A stretch of DNA of 38,613 bases, taken from contig JAQICD010000131.1 in the NCBI GenBank assembly GCA_027858715.1, positions 1 to 38,613 of the forward strand. Reading direction: 5' to 3'. Below, in pieces: positions 26,247 to 34,963 of the stretch. The number at the start of each line of letters is the position of its first letter. Position 1 is the first letter of the stretch. The DNA is from Prolixibacteraceae bacterium. GTDB lineage: Bacteria > Bacteroidota > Bacteroidia > Bacteroidales > Prolixibacteraceae. Under the pieces are notes generated by a model. It searched no databases. It saw only the letters and a list, made by a program, of their open reading frames with translations, and had not been told where the DNA came from. Both the position numbers and the translations under genes were made by a program.

Positions 26247-26612
26247 ATGTTAGAACATTTAACCCTCGACACATTTAAGGAAAAAGTATTCGATTTTGAA
26301 AATAATAAGGATTGGAAATATGAAGGTGAAGCACCTTGCGTAATTGACTTTTACGCCGATTGGTGTCAGCCATGTAAAATGGTAGCTCCAATTCTGGAAG
26401 AACTTCAATCGGAATATGGTTCAAAATTGAATATCTATAAAGTTGATACTGAAGATCAACGTGAACTGGCTTCAATGTTTGGCGTTCAGAGCATTCCTTC
26501 GCTGTTGTTTGTGCCTAAAGACGGAAAACCACAGATGGCAATGGGAGCTCTACCAAAAGAAACATTTGAACAAGCTTTTAAAGAAGTTTTAGGCGTTTCA
26601 AAAGATAATTAA
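26247..26612 (+). CDS. trxA: Thioredoxin with CQPC active site
   Basis: The ATG at 26247 is preferred over an in-frame TTG three codons upstream. The 121-residue product is a single thioredoxin domain without signal peptide, hence cytoplasmic. The active site reads WCQPCK (Cys40, Cys43), where most thioredoxins have CGPC; the cis-proline region SIPSLLFV is intact. It has an extra Cys at residue 31 and a short N-terminal extension. The Gln in place of Gly may change redox potential or partners (inference). It stands alone with its own terminator. Confidence 0.92.
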   Translation: MLEHLTLDTFKEKVFDFENNKDWKYEGEAPCVIDFYADWCQPCKMVAPILEELQSEYGSKLNIYKVDTEDQRELASMFGVQSIPSLLFVPKDGKPQMAMGALPKETFEQAFKEVLGVSKDN

Positions 26613-26635
26613 ACTATAATTTAAATCAATTTGTT

Positions 26636-26672
26636 AACAGCCCGGGCTACTATCTAGTCCGGGTTGTTTTTT
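26636..26672 (+). terminator. Terminator after trxA
   Basis: AACAGCCCGG (26636-26645) pairs with CCGGGTTGTT (26659-26668) in a 10-bp stem with one G-T wobble and is followed by a T run. It lies 23 nt after the trxA stop and touches the murF stop codon from the other strand. Confidence 0.82.
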
Positions 26673-27969
26673 ATATATGATCCAATATTTTTTCGAGCTT
26701 AATTCCTCTCGAACCTTTAAGGAAAATAAAATAACCAGTCCATTTTCGTCCAGAGATATTCTCAATCAACTTATCAACCGATCTGAACTTTTTAAAATTT
26801 GATGAAACTTTTGTTTTGTAAAAGCATTCCCCTACGAGATAAATTTCTTCTATATCGGCATTCGACACCATGTCAATAATTTTCTGATGTTCTTCAGATG
26901 AGCTGTCGCCCAATTCAAGCATATCGCCTAAAATCATCAATTTTGGCTTTTTAGGAACTGCTAAAAAGTTTTTCACAGATGCTTCCATACTAGTTGGATT
27001 AGCATTGTAACAATCGACTAAAAAATCAGCACCCGATTTCTTTAGCAACTGCGAACGGTTATTATCGGGTTTGTATGCCTCAATCCCTTCACTTATTTTC
27101 AGCGGATCGATTTCAAAATAACTACCAATCCGTGCAGCAGCCATAATATTTTCAAAATTATAATTGCCTGTAAGGTTCGATTTAAGGTAAAGCCACCCTT
27201 TTGGGAAAAGTGCCCTTACCGTAACATTCATGCTTTCGCCAAGCACCTCACCCTTAAGCTGTGCATCTGATAATGTTGAGCCATAAGTAAACTTTATCGG
27301 ATTTTCTTTTGCCATTTCGGCCAAATGTGGATTATCTTCATTTATAAATATTCCACGACCTTTTTCTGCAATGAACCTATAAAGTTCAGCTTTGGTTTTT
27401 ATAACTCCCTCAAAAGATCCAAAACCTTCGAGATGCGCTTTCCCAACATTGGTAATTAATCCATAGTCTGGTTCTGAAATTTCGCACAAAGCGGCTATCT
27501 CGCCCGGATGATTGGCACCCATTTCAATTACTGCAATTTCGTGTGTCGAATTTACAGACAGCAATGTTAAAGGTACTCCTATATGATTGTTATAATTACC
27601 TACAGTTGAATACACTTTGTATTTTTGAGATAAAACAGCGTGCAACAGTTCCTTCGATGTTGTTTTCCCATTTGTGCCAGTTATGGCAATTATCGGAACT
27701 GACAATTGCCTGCGATGATAGTTTGCAAGTTTTTGTAAGGTTTGCAAAACATCATCAACCAACAATAGTTTATTGTGTGCTGGAAGTGTTTTATCGTCAA
27801 CAACAGCATATGATGCACCTTGTGAGAGGGCTTGCAAGGCAAACTCGTTTCCGTTAAAACTTTCTCCTCTTAAGGCAAAAAATATTCCTCCGTCCGAGGT
27901 CTGACTGCTGTCGGTGAAAACCCGTTGTTCTTTTAGAAACAGGCGGTATAACTTATGGATATCACACAT
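26671..27969 (-). CDS. murF: UDP-N-acetylmuramoyl-tripeptide-D-alanyl-D-alanine ligase
   Basis: MurF joins D-Ala-D-Ala to the UDP-MurNAc-tripeptide, the last cytoplasmic step of stem-peptide assembly. The ATG at 27967-27969 (MCDIHKLYRLF) is chosen because a longer in-frame start at 28008 would run through a terminator hairpin (27979-28005). The 432-residue product has the Mur ligase ATP loop GTNGKT (98-103), VIEMGANHPGEI, and DCYNANPTSM near residue 325. It lies downstream of gldJ on the same strand but is separated by that terminator. Confidence 0.94.
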   Translation of the reverse strand: MCDIHKLYRLFLKEQRVFTDSSQTSDGGIFFALRGESFNGNEFALQALSQGASYAVVDDKTLPAHNKLLLVDDVLQTLQKLANYHRRQLSVPIIAITGTNGKTTSKELLHAVLSQKYKVYSTVGNYNNHIGVPLTLLSVNSTHEIAVIEMGANHPGEIAALCEISEPDYGLITNVGKAHLEGFGSFEGVIKTKAELYRFIAEKGRGIFINEDNPHLAEMAKENPIKFTYGSTLSDAQLKGEVLGESMNVTVRALFPKGWLYLKSNLTGNYNFENIMAAARIGSYFEIDPLKISEGIEAYKPDNNRSQLLKKSGADFLVDCYNANPTSMEASVKNFLAVPKKPKLMILGDMLELGDSSSEEHQKIIDMVSNADIEEIYLVGECFYKTKVSSNFKKFRSVDKLIENISGRKWTGYFIFLKGSRGIKLEKILDHI

Positions 27970-27978
27970 AACTGTAAA

Positions 27979-28005
27979 TAAAAAATCCCACCTGACAGTG
28001 GGATT
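27979..28005 (-). terminator. Terminator after gldJ
   Basis: On the minus strand AATCCCAC (27998-28005) pairs with GTGGGATT (27984-27991) across a 6-nt loop and is followed by a T-rich run. It lies 25 nt after the gldJ stop and just before the murF start, so it probably separates or weakens read-through into murF. Confidence 0.8.
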
Positions 28006-28029
28006 CAAAGTATATTGCTAAAATATTTC

Positions 28030-29481
28030 TTATTTGTTTGCTACGTTTGGCGGCCCAAGTCGGGTCATTGCGCAGCGGAAACCAATATTGGCTTTTGCTT
28101 CGCTCTGATCGAGATGACGGCGTGAGCCTGGATTTAACCAGTAAGCTCGGTCGCGCCATGAACCTCCTTTATAAACTCTCGAACGGTCATTAATTCTTGA
28201 ACTTATTACTCCCGGCACATCACTTTGCACATACATATTGTCGGTAGTTGTAGCGCTTTGAGCTATATTTTCAGGCTTCGTGTTTGACCAATCATTACCT
28301 TCAATCATATTTGAGCGGTAATCGCCGTCAACATAATTTCGGTAATCAGCAATAGTATCTACCACAGGTTGTCCATATTGATCAAAAATAATGTCTTCAT
28401 CGTTGTCACGTCTGTATTCAGTAATTACGTTACCCCTATAAGGTTGAAATTCCTCAACATCTAATGGAGATAAAGGCCTGTAAACATCAGCTACCCATTC
28501 GTTTACATTGCCGGCCATATTGTACAGCCCATAATCATTCGGTGTATAAGCAAAAACATCGGCTGTAATATCGGCTCCATCGTTTAGAGCGCCTGCCATT
28601 CCCATGTAATCTCCACGCCCACGAACATAATTTGCTTTCATCTGGCCTTTTGCTTCTTTTGTTTCTTTACGGATATATGGACCATCCCATGGATACATTC
28701 TACGTTCGGTTAGCAGCTCTCCATCTGCCTCGCCAATTAAACCTAAAGCAGCATATTCCCATTCTGCCTCGGTTGGAAGCCGGTAGTTTGGCAACAACAA
28801 ACCATTTTCCCAGCGTATTCTTTTCTCGTTATCTCCTGCTACTCCTTCGTATTGACCTGAGATATATCCCTCGGTAGTAAATACACTTTCGTTTTGCTGT
28901 GCAGAGTCGAGCGACAAATATTCATTTTCTATCAATAAATATTCATTTACCCTGTCGGTTCGCCATTTGCAATATTGTGCGGCTTGTTCCCAACTTACAC
29001 CAACTACCGGATAGTTACTGTATGATGGGTGACGCAGGTAATTATTCACATAGGGTTCGTTATAAGCCAGCGGGCTGCGCCAAACCAATGTGTCAGGAGT
29101 TGCTAATTCATGTTTATTGGAATTAGGATAAACAGAACCTAACCAAGCCAAATACTGCCTGTAATCGTAATTTGTAACCTCGGTTTCATCCATATAAAAC
29201 GAAGCAACAGTTACCCTGCGTGGCTTATTGTCCCAGTCGCCCATAACATCTTCGTCAATTCGACCCATTATAAATGTACCACCTTGTACAAATTTGAGTC
29301 CCGGACCGGTCTGTTGTTCAATATATTCCGGGTCGCTGAACCCGAAAACTTCCATATCACTTACATTCCAGCCAATTGTTCGCGAAGTTTGCTTGGCTCG
29401 GTTTCTTCCACTGTTTTCAGTACTTTTACAGCCAACAAGGCTAAGAAGTAGTACTATTACACAGATTGATAATTGTCTCAT
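28030..29481 (-). CDS. gldJ: GldJ-like type IX secretion/gliding lipoprotein (SUMF1 fold)
   Basis: GldJ is a lipoprotein with a formylglycine-generating-enzyme-like fold needed for gliding and type IX secretion in flavobacteria, where it stabilises GldK. The 483-residue product has a lipobox (LSLVGC, Cys18), the GldJ-type QQTGPGLKFVQGGTFIMG start of the fold, MGDWDNKPRRVTV, FYMDETEVTNYDYR, the WRSPLAYNEPYVNNY and VVGVSWEQAAQYCKWRTDR blocks, and the GSRRHLDQSEAKANIGFRCA end. Linkage to porU and porV matches the gldJ-porU-porV grouping of flavobacteria. GldK is the main alternative, but these blocks fit GldJ better. Confidence 0.85.
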   Translation of the reverse strand: MRQLSICVIVLLLSLVGCKSTENSGRNRAKQTSRTIGWNVSDMEVFGFSDPEYIEQQTGPGLKFVQGGTFIMGRIDEDVMGDWDNKPRRVTVASFYMDETEVTNYDYRQYLAWLGSVYPNSNKHELATPDTLVWRSPLAYNEPYVNNYLRHPSYSNYPVVGVSWEQAAQYCKWRTDRVNEYLLIENEYLSLDSAQQNESVFTTEGYISGQYEGVAGDNEKRIRWENGLLLPNYRLPTEAEWEYAALGLIGEADGELLTERRMYPWDGPYIRKETKEAKGQMKANYVRGRGDYMGMAGALNDGADITADVFAYTPNDYGLYNMAGNVNEWVADVYRPLSPLDVEEFQPYRGNVITEYRRDNDEDIIFDQYGQPVVDTIADYRNYVDGDYRSNMIEGNDWSNTKPENIAQSATTTDNMYVQSDVPGVISSRINDRSRVYKGGSWRDRAYWLNPGSRRHLDQSEAKANIGFRCAMTRLGPPNVANK

Positions 29482-29824
29482 TTTTCAAAAAATTATCAGT
29501 TTTGCAACAAATATAACTAAAATGATTAAATAGTTATTGCATTAAGATTGTTTCTTTATTATTGCATAAAATTTAAAAAGTAAAAAGGACAACAAACTCT
29601 TTTATGCCGGGGTTTGTTTCTTTGTTCAATGCTTAGAACGGATTAAAGTGAAGGTTATTTTGTGAAATTTAAAATATTAAATTCATACTATTCTCCTTGC
29701 CTTTCCGTTTTTAAATAGAAATTGTGCAATTATATAAAAAAAGCTTGGTAAAATCTAACAAAAAAGGCACATATAAATACTCTGATTTACAGAAGCAACC
29801 TTTGATAATTATAAATTCTAACGA
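29482..29824. other. Divergent intergenic region gldJ/porU
   Basis: This 343-nt AT-rich stretch separates the divergent gldJ and porU. On the gldJ side a -7-like TATATTTG lies at 29508-29515 (minus), 27 nt before the ATG. On the porU side I found no exact box. A weak hairpin (AACAAAC at 29591-29597, GTTTGTT at 29612-29618) is present. No gene is visible. Confidence 0.5.
29508..29515 (-). promoter_or_regulatory. Candidate -7 box for gldJ
   Basis: TATATTTG on the minus strand fits the TAnnTTTG consensus and sits at a suitable distance (27 nt) from the gldJ ATG. No clear TTG is found 19 nt upstream. Confidence 0.4.
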
Positions 29825-32800
29825 ATGAAGTATTTTTCACTATTAATAATTTTTGTTTTAGGATACACATTAAATGCACCTGCACAAAACTACAAATCCA
29901 GATCTGTTCTTGCTACAGGTAATTGGATTAAAGTAGCCACAGCCGATGCAGGCATGCATAAAATTACTTATCAAAGCCTAAATTCATGGGGCATTACCAA
30001 GCCAGAAAATATTGCAATATATACCAATGGTGGCTATTTGCTGTCAGAATATAACAACCAGGATTACCCCGACGATTTAACAAAAATACCAGTAGTTCAT
30101 GGGAAAGATAATAACAATAATGATTGTGTTTTTTTCTATTCAACAGGAATTGTAAAATGGGTATATAATAATAAAACAGGACTTTTTGAACACATACAAA
30201 ATCTTTATTCAGATAACACTTATTTTTTTATTACTTCAGATTTACAAAAATCTGATAAGCCAGTAATGAAAAGCAAAACGAATGAGAAGGCAGATACAGT
30301 ACTAACTACATTCAACGATTACAAACTATACGAAAAAGAATTTATAAATATCCACGAATCAGGACGAATATGGTACAGCGATCTGCTTATAAGTCCATCG
30401 GGAACTAATATCTCGTTCGAATTTGACCAAAATACGGATCAAGAAGCTACATATACATTATCTGCATCAGCGAATGCCGAAATAGCATCGAAACTTTTTA
30501 TTACATTGAACGGTAGTATAGTTGACTCTATTAGTTTCCAATCTGAAAAAATTGACCACGTAAAACCAACTCAAAAAATTCAGACAGTTAACGCCTCTTC
30601 AAAAATGAATTTTAGACTTGATTATACATCAGGCGAAAAAAGTGGGAAAGCGTGGATTGATTATTTGACAGTTAACCGCAATGTTAAGCTTGTACAAAAT
30701 AATGATCAACTTGCTTTTAGGAATATCGAGGCAGTAAAACATCAGTGGGTTGAATATGAAATTGCATCAGACAACCAAGAGCTGATTTTATTGGATATAA
30801 CCGATCCGCTCAACATGCAACAGGTTAACTTTGAGTCTAGCTCAAATTCTTCCCGGTTTGTTGATGATGGGGGTAAAATAAAAAACTATATCCTTTTTAA
30901 TCCTTTAGGTAATTCAATACCAACTGTTTCATTTGTCGAAAATGTCGAAAATCAGAATATACATGCTGAGCCTGATTACGATATGATTATTGTAACACAT
31001 CCCGATTTTGTTTTAGCCTCGAAAAGACTTGCTGATTTTCACTTTGAAAATGATAAATTGAAAGTATTGGTGCTTGAAACACCCAAAATATACAATGAAT
31101 TCTCTTCAGGTGCTAAAGATGTTTCCGGAATCCGGAATATGGTTCGCTTTTTTTACAACAAAGCAGAAGTCAACGGAAACAAACTTAAATATGTTTTGCT
31201 AATGGGTGATGGTTCATATGACAATAAAGGTGTATCAAACTCAACGACATCAAACTTTATCCCTACCTATCAATCCGGACTATCCAGTGATGGATCATCT
31301 GTAACATCAGATGACTATTTTGCTCTGCTCGACATAAATGAAGGTGCGCTAAACGGCAAAATAGATATTGGCATAGGACGCATTCCATGCGAAAATATTA
31401 ATGATGCAAACCTCGTGGTTGATAAAACCATCAACTATACATCGCCCGAAAACTTCGGTAACTGGCGTAATATTATATCATTCTGGGGCGATGATGAAGA
31501 CAACAACAAGTATATGATAGATACCGAGAGGTTGGTTTCAATTGTAAATGAAAACTCCTCTGGATTTTATATTGATAAAATCTATTTTGATGCGTTTAAG
31601 CAGGTTTCTTCATCCGAAGGGGATACTTACCCTGAAGCTAATAAAAGAATTAACCAACAAGTTAACGATGGTGCACTTATACTTAATTATATGGGGCACG
31701 CAAACACATTATCAATTGCGCATGAAAAAGTATTGACATTAAGTGATATTTCTTTGTGGAATAACCAGGGCAAATTGCCGGTTTTTGTTACGGCAACCTG
31801 CGAATTTAGCAGGTTTGATGATTCCAAGAAATCAGCTGGTGAAGAAATATTGTTTCACCCTGTTGGTGGTGGGGTAGCACTATTTTCAACTACGCGCCTG
31901 GTTTATTCTAACAGCAACTTTGCGCTAAGTGCTAATTTTTATGCCAATGCATTCAAAAAAGATGAAAGCGGCAAGAATTTGCGAATGGGAGATATAATGA
32001 GACTGGCAAAAAACGCCACTTACGATAGTGGGAATAGACGAAGTTTTGCACTTCTTGGAGATCCTGCATTAAGGCTGGCTTTTCCTACCCTTAAAGTAAA
32101 TACAACATCAATTAACGGTTTAGTTGTTGACGAACCGGTGCAGGTTGGAGCTTTGGAGAAGGTTGTAATTGAAGGCGAAGTAACCAATAGCGAAAACAAA
32201 CTACTAAACAACTACAACGGAGCTGTAGATATTATAGTTTACGACAAGGAACTTTCGACCAAAACATTGGCGAACGATGGTGGGCAACCCTATGAGTACA
32301 AAATACAAAACAACATAATTTACAAAGGAAAGGTTTCAGTAAAAAACGGTATCTTCAATTTCGCTTTTGTTGTTCCAAAAGATATAAGCTACAACATTGG
32401 CAACGGAAACATTTACTATTATACATACAACGACAGTATTGATGGGCATGGATACTGCGATAAAATAATCATTGGCGGCTCGGCAAGCAACCCGGTTATC
32501 GACAACACTCCTCCCGAGATACAACTATACATTAACAACGAAAACTTCCGAAACCATGATGACGTAGCGTCCAATGCTTTACTTATTGTTAAGCTTTACG
32601 ATGAGAGTGGAATTAATGTCGTTGGAACAGGCATTGGACACGATGCGGTTGCAATTTTAAACGACGACCTTACTAATCAGATTATTTTAAATGATTTTTA
32701 CGAAGCGGCTGAAAATTCATACCAAAATGGAACTATTATTTATCCCTTATCAGATCTTGAGCCTGGAGAAAACAAGCTTTCCGTAAGGATATGGGATGTT

Positions 32801-33157
32801 CAGAACAACTCAAGCACAACCGATATCTATTTTAACGTCAATGAAGAATTCAAAATTACCGGGCTATCAAATTATCCCAACCCTGTACACACAAACACAA
32901 CATTTTCAATTGAACACAATCTTCCCGGGCAAATATTTGATGCACAGCTCGAAATATTTAATCTTTCGGGACAAAAAATTCATCAGCTAAACAAAAAAAT
33001 TAGTTCCAACAATACCGTTAATAATACGATCAGTTGGGATAAAAGTAGTAGCTCAACTCGCCTGGCCAACAATTCAATACTCGTTTACAGGCTTCTTTTA
33101 CAAAACAATTCTGGAGAAAAAGCTATCGGTACAGGTAAAATGATTATCAAATATTGA
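29825..33157 (+). CDS. porU: PorU, type IX secretion sortase (peptidase family C25)
   Basis: PorU cuts the C-terminal signal from cargo proteins at the outer membrane and attaches them to the surface lipid. The 1110-residue product has a signal peptide (about 1-20, ending APAQ), an N-terminal beta-rich region, the C25 gingipain-like catalytic domain (about 380-750; VLLMGDGSYDNKG near 458, His625 in NYMGHAN and Cys659 in TATCEFSR as the probable dyad) and a C-terminal type IX-like signal domain (SNYPNPVHTNTTF near 1017). It precedes porV by 78 nt, as in other Bacteroidota. Complete, with both catalytic residues present. Confidence 0.94.
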   Translation: MKYFSLLIIFVLGYTLNAPAQNYKSRSVLATGNWIKVATADAGMHKITYQSLNSWGITKPENIAIYTNGGYLLSEYNNQDYPDDLTKIPVVHGKDNNNNDCVFFYSTGIVKWVYNNKTGLFEHIQNLYSDNTYFFITSDLQKSDKPVMKSKTNEKADTVLTTFNDYKLYEKEFINIHESGRIWYSDLLISPSGTNISFEFDQNTDQEATYTLSASANAEIASKLFITLNGSIVDSISFQSEKIDHVKPTQKIQTVNASSKMNFRLDYTSGEKSGKAWIDYLTVNRNVKLVQNNDQLAFRNIEAVKHQWVEYEIASDNQELILLDITDPLNMQQVNFESSSNSSRFVDDGGKIKNYILFNPLGNSIPTVSFVENVENQNIHAEPDYDMIIVTHPDFVLASKRLADFHFENDKLKVLVLETPKIYNEFSSGAKDVSGIRNMVRFFYNKAEVNGNKLKYVLLMGDGSYDNKGVSNSTTSNFIPTYQSGLSSDGSSVTSDDYFALLDINEGALNGKIDIGIGRIPCENINDANLVVDKTINYTSPENFGNWRNIISFWGDDEDNNKYMIDTERLVSIVNENSSGFYIDKIYFDAFKQVSSSEGDTYPEANKRINQQVNDGALILNYMGHANTLSIAHEKVLTLSDISLWNNQGKLPVFVTATCEFSRFDDSKKSAGEEILFHPVGGGVALFSTTRLVYSNSNFALSANFYANAFKKDESGKNLRMGDIMRLAKNATYDSGNRRSFALLGDPALRLAFPTLKVNTTSINGLVVDEPVQVGALEKVVIEGEVTNSENKLLNNYNGAVDIIVYDKELSTKTLANDGGQPYEYKIQNNIIYKGKVSVKNGIFNFAFVVPKDISYNIGNGNIYYYTYNDSIDGHGYCDKIIIGGSASNPVIDNTPPEIQLYINNENFRNHDDVASNALLIVKLYDESGINVVGTGIGHDAVAILNDDLTNQIILNDFYEAAENSYQNGTIIYPLSDLEPGENKLSVRIWDVQNNSSTTDIYFNVNEEFKITGLSNYPNPVHTNTTFSIEHNLPGQIFDAQLEIFNLSGQKIHQLNKKISSNNTVNNTISWDKSSSSTRLANNSILVYRLLLQNNSGEKAIGTGKMIIKY

Positions 33158-33235
33158 AGCACAATATCTGGTAATTCAATTCGTTATTATATTTTTGAAG
33201 CCAATATTTTATTTCTTTTTAAAGCATAAATTAAC

Positions 33236-34456
33236 ATGATGAAGCGAATAATAGCAACCTTAACTGTATTAATATCATTTGTAACCCTAATACAAGCACA
33301 AGAAAACAAAGGCGCCGGTGTAGTTCAAACTGCTGTGCCTTTTTTGAATATCACAACTGATTCAAGATCGGGCGCCTTAGGCGAAGCAGGTGCCGCCACT
33401 ACACCAGATATCGCCTCTCAAGCAAAAAACCCTGCAAAATATGCATTTACAGAAAGTACTTCCGGCATTGCGCTATCTTACACGCCTTGGTTGAAAAATT
33501 TGGGCATAAGCGATATGAATATTGCCCACCTTTTTGGATACCATAAGTTAGATGACTTACAAACTGTGTCGGCTAGTTTGCGCTATTTTAATTTGGGCGA
33601 ATTTGACTTTTACGACCGATCTGGTGATCCTGCCGGCGGAAGTAATCCCAATGAATTTGCATTTGACATGGGTTATGCCCTAAAATTAACCGACAATTGG
33701 TCGGGTTCGGTAGCCTTACGTTATATCATGTCCGACATATATCAAAATGTAGGTTCAACGTTAGAAGCTACAAATTCAGATTTGGACGCAGGTCATGCAT
33801 TTGCATCGGATGTTTCATTCTTTTACAATAAGCCGTTTTACAGAGCACGCAAACAATCAAACATTGCTTTTGGTCTGAATATTTCAAATATAGGTTCAAA
33901 AATATCGTACGATGGGGGAGAACAAAAAGACTTTATACCAACTAATCTGAAAATTGGGGGAGCCTATACTACCGAAATAGATCAGTATAATAAAGTTTCA
34001 TTTGCACTTGATGTGAATAAGCTTCTGGTACCAACACTTCTGGAAGAGGGTATGCCAAAGTACGATGAGACTGACCCATATCTGCAAAAAGTAGGACCTA
34101 TAGAAGGGATATTCCGTTCATTCGCTGATGCTCCGATGGGTTTCAAAGAAGAACTAAGAGAAATAACCATTTCGACTGGAGTGGAATATTGGTATAATGA
34201 ACAATTTGCACTACGCGCAGGATATTTTCATGAGTCGGGAGAAAGTGACATTGATCAAGATCCTGCAAACGAATGGAAAAACAAAGGCGGAAGAAGATAC
34301 CTCTCATTTGGTGCAGGTTTAAAAATGAATGTATTTGTTTTTGATTTCTCATATATGGTTTCGGTAGGAAATACAAATAATGCACTTAGCAACACGTTGC
34401 GTTTTACTTTAGGTTACGATATCGACAACTTTAGAAGACAAGGGCGCAGAAGATAA
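33236..34456 (+). CDS. porV: PorV, outer-membrane protein of type IX secretion
   Basis: PorV (LptO) is a FadL-like barrel that shuttles cargo from the translocon to PorU. The 406-residue product has a signal peptide (about 1-21, ending IQAQ), the typical start VVQTAVPFLNITTDSRSGAL and GEAGAATTPDIASQAKNPAK that marks PorV, and alternating beta strands up to a terminal FTLGYDIDNF. The gene follows porU and is followed by ispF after 3 nt. The recognition is strong because of both sequence and neighbours. Confidence 0.94.
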   Translation: MMKRIIATLTVLISFVTLIQAQENKGAGVVQTAVPFLNITTDSRSGALGEAGAATTPDIASQAKNPAKYAFTESTSGIALSYTPWLKNLGISDMNIAHLFGYHKLDDLQTVSASLRYFNLGEFDFYDRSGDPAGGSNPNEFAFDMGYALKLTDNWSGSVALRYIMSDIYQNVGSTLEATNSDLDAGHAFASDVSFFYNKPFYRARKQSNIAFGLNISNIGSKISYDGGEQKDFIPTNLKIGGAYTTEIDQYNKVSFALDVNKLLVPTLLEEGMPKYDETDPYLQKVGPIEGIFRSFADAPMGFKEELREITISTGVEYWYNEQFALRAGYFHESGESDIDQDPANEWKNKGGRRYLSFGAGLKMNVFVFDFSYMVSVGNTNNALSNTLRFTLGYDIDNFRRQGRRR

Positions 34457-34459
34457 ACA

Positions 34460-34942
34460 ATGAATTTCAGAATTGGACACGGATATGATGTACACGCCCT
34501 GACCGAAAGTGAATCGCTTTGGCTGGGAGGTATAAAAATTGAACACGAAAAAGGCACGGTTGCCCATTCCGATGGCGACGTGCTTATTCATGCAATATGC
34601 GATGCCATGCTCGGAGCCCTTGCTCTGGGCGATATAGGAAAACACTTCCCGGATACTGATAATGATTATAAAAATATCGACAGCAAGATACTTTTGAAAA
34701 AATGCAATAGGCTGATAAATGAAAACGGTTACCAGGTTGTAAATCTCGATTCTACAATTTGTGCACAACGCCCCAAGCTCAGAAATCACATTGATAGTAT
34801 GAGGAAAGTTATTGCCGAAATAATGGGAATAGGTATTGAACAGGTTTCAGTAAAAGCAACAACATCCGAGAAACTTGGTTTTGTAGGACGGGAAGAAGGT
34901 ATGGAAGCACATGCTATTATACTTATTGAAAAAACAGCTTAA
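34460..34942 (+). CDS. ispF: 2-C-methyl-D-erythritol 2,4-cyclodiphosphate synthase
   Basis: IspF makes the cyclic diphosphate of the MEP isoprenoid pathway in the cytoplasm. The 160-residue product has the family length and metal ligands: GYDVH (Asp10, His12) and the AHSDGDVLIHAICDAMLGA region (His44). FPDTDNDYKNIDS and the KATTSEKLGFVGREEG end are also conserved. The start lies 3 nt after porV, so it is probably transcribed with the secretion genes although the functions differ. It converges with the next gene across 21 nt. Confidence 0.97.
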   Translation: MNFRIGHGYDVHALTESESLWLGGIKIEHEKGTVAHSDGDVLIHAICDAMLGALALGDIGKHFPDTDNDYKNIDSKILLKKCNRLINENGYQVVNLDSTICAQRPKLRNHIDSMRKVIAEIMGIGIEQVSVKATTSEKLGFVGREEGMEAHAIILIEKTA

Positions 34943-34963
34943 CCCAACATTCAGTCTTGATTT

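Noticed and set aside
27970-28008. Longer murF N terminus starting at 28008
   Set aside because: It would include the gldJ terminator hairpin, and the added residues do not look like MurF.
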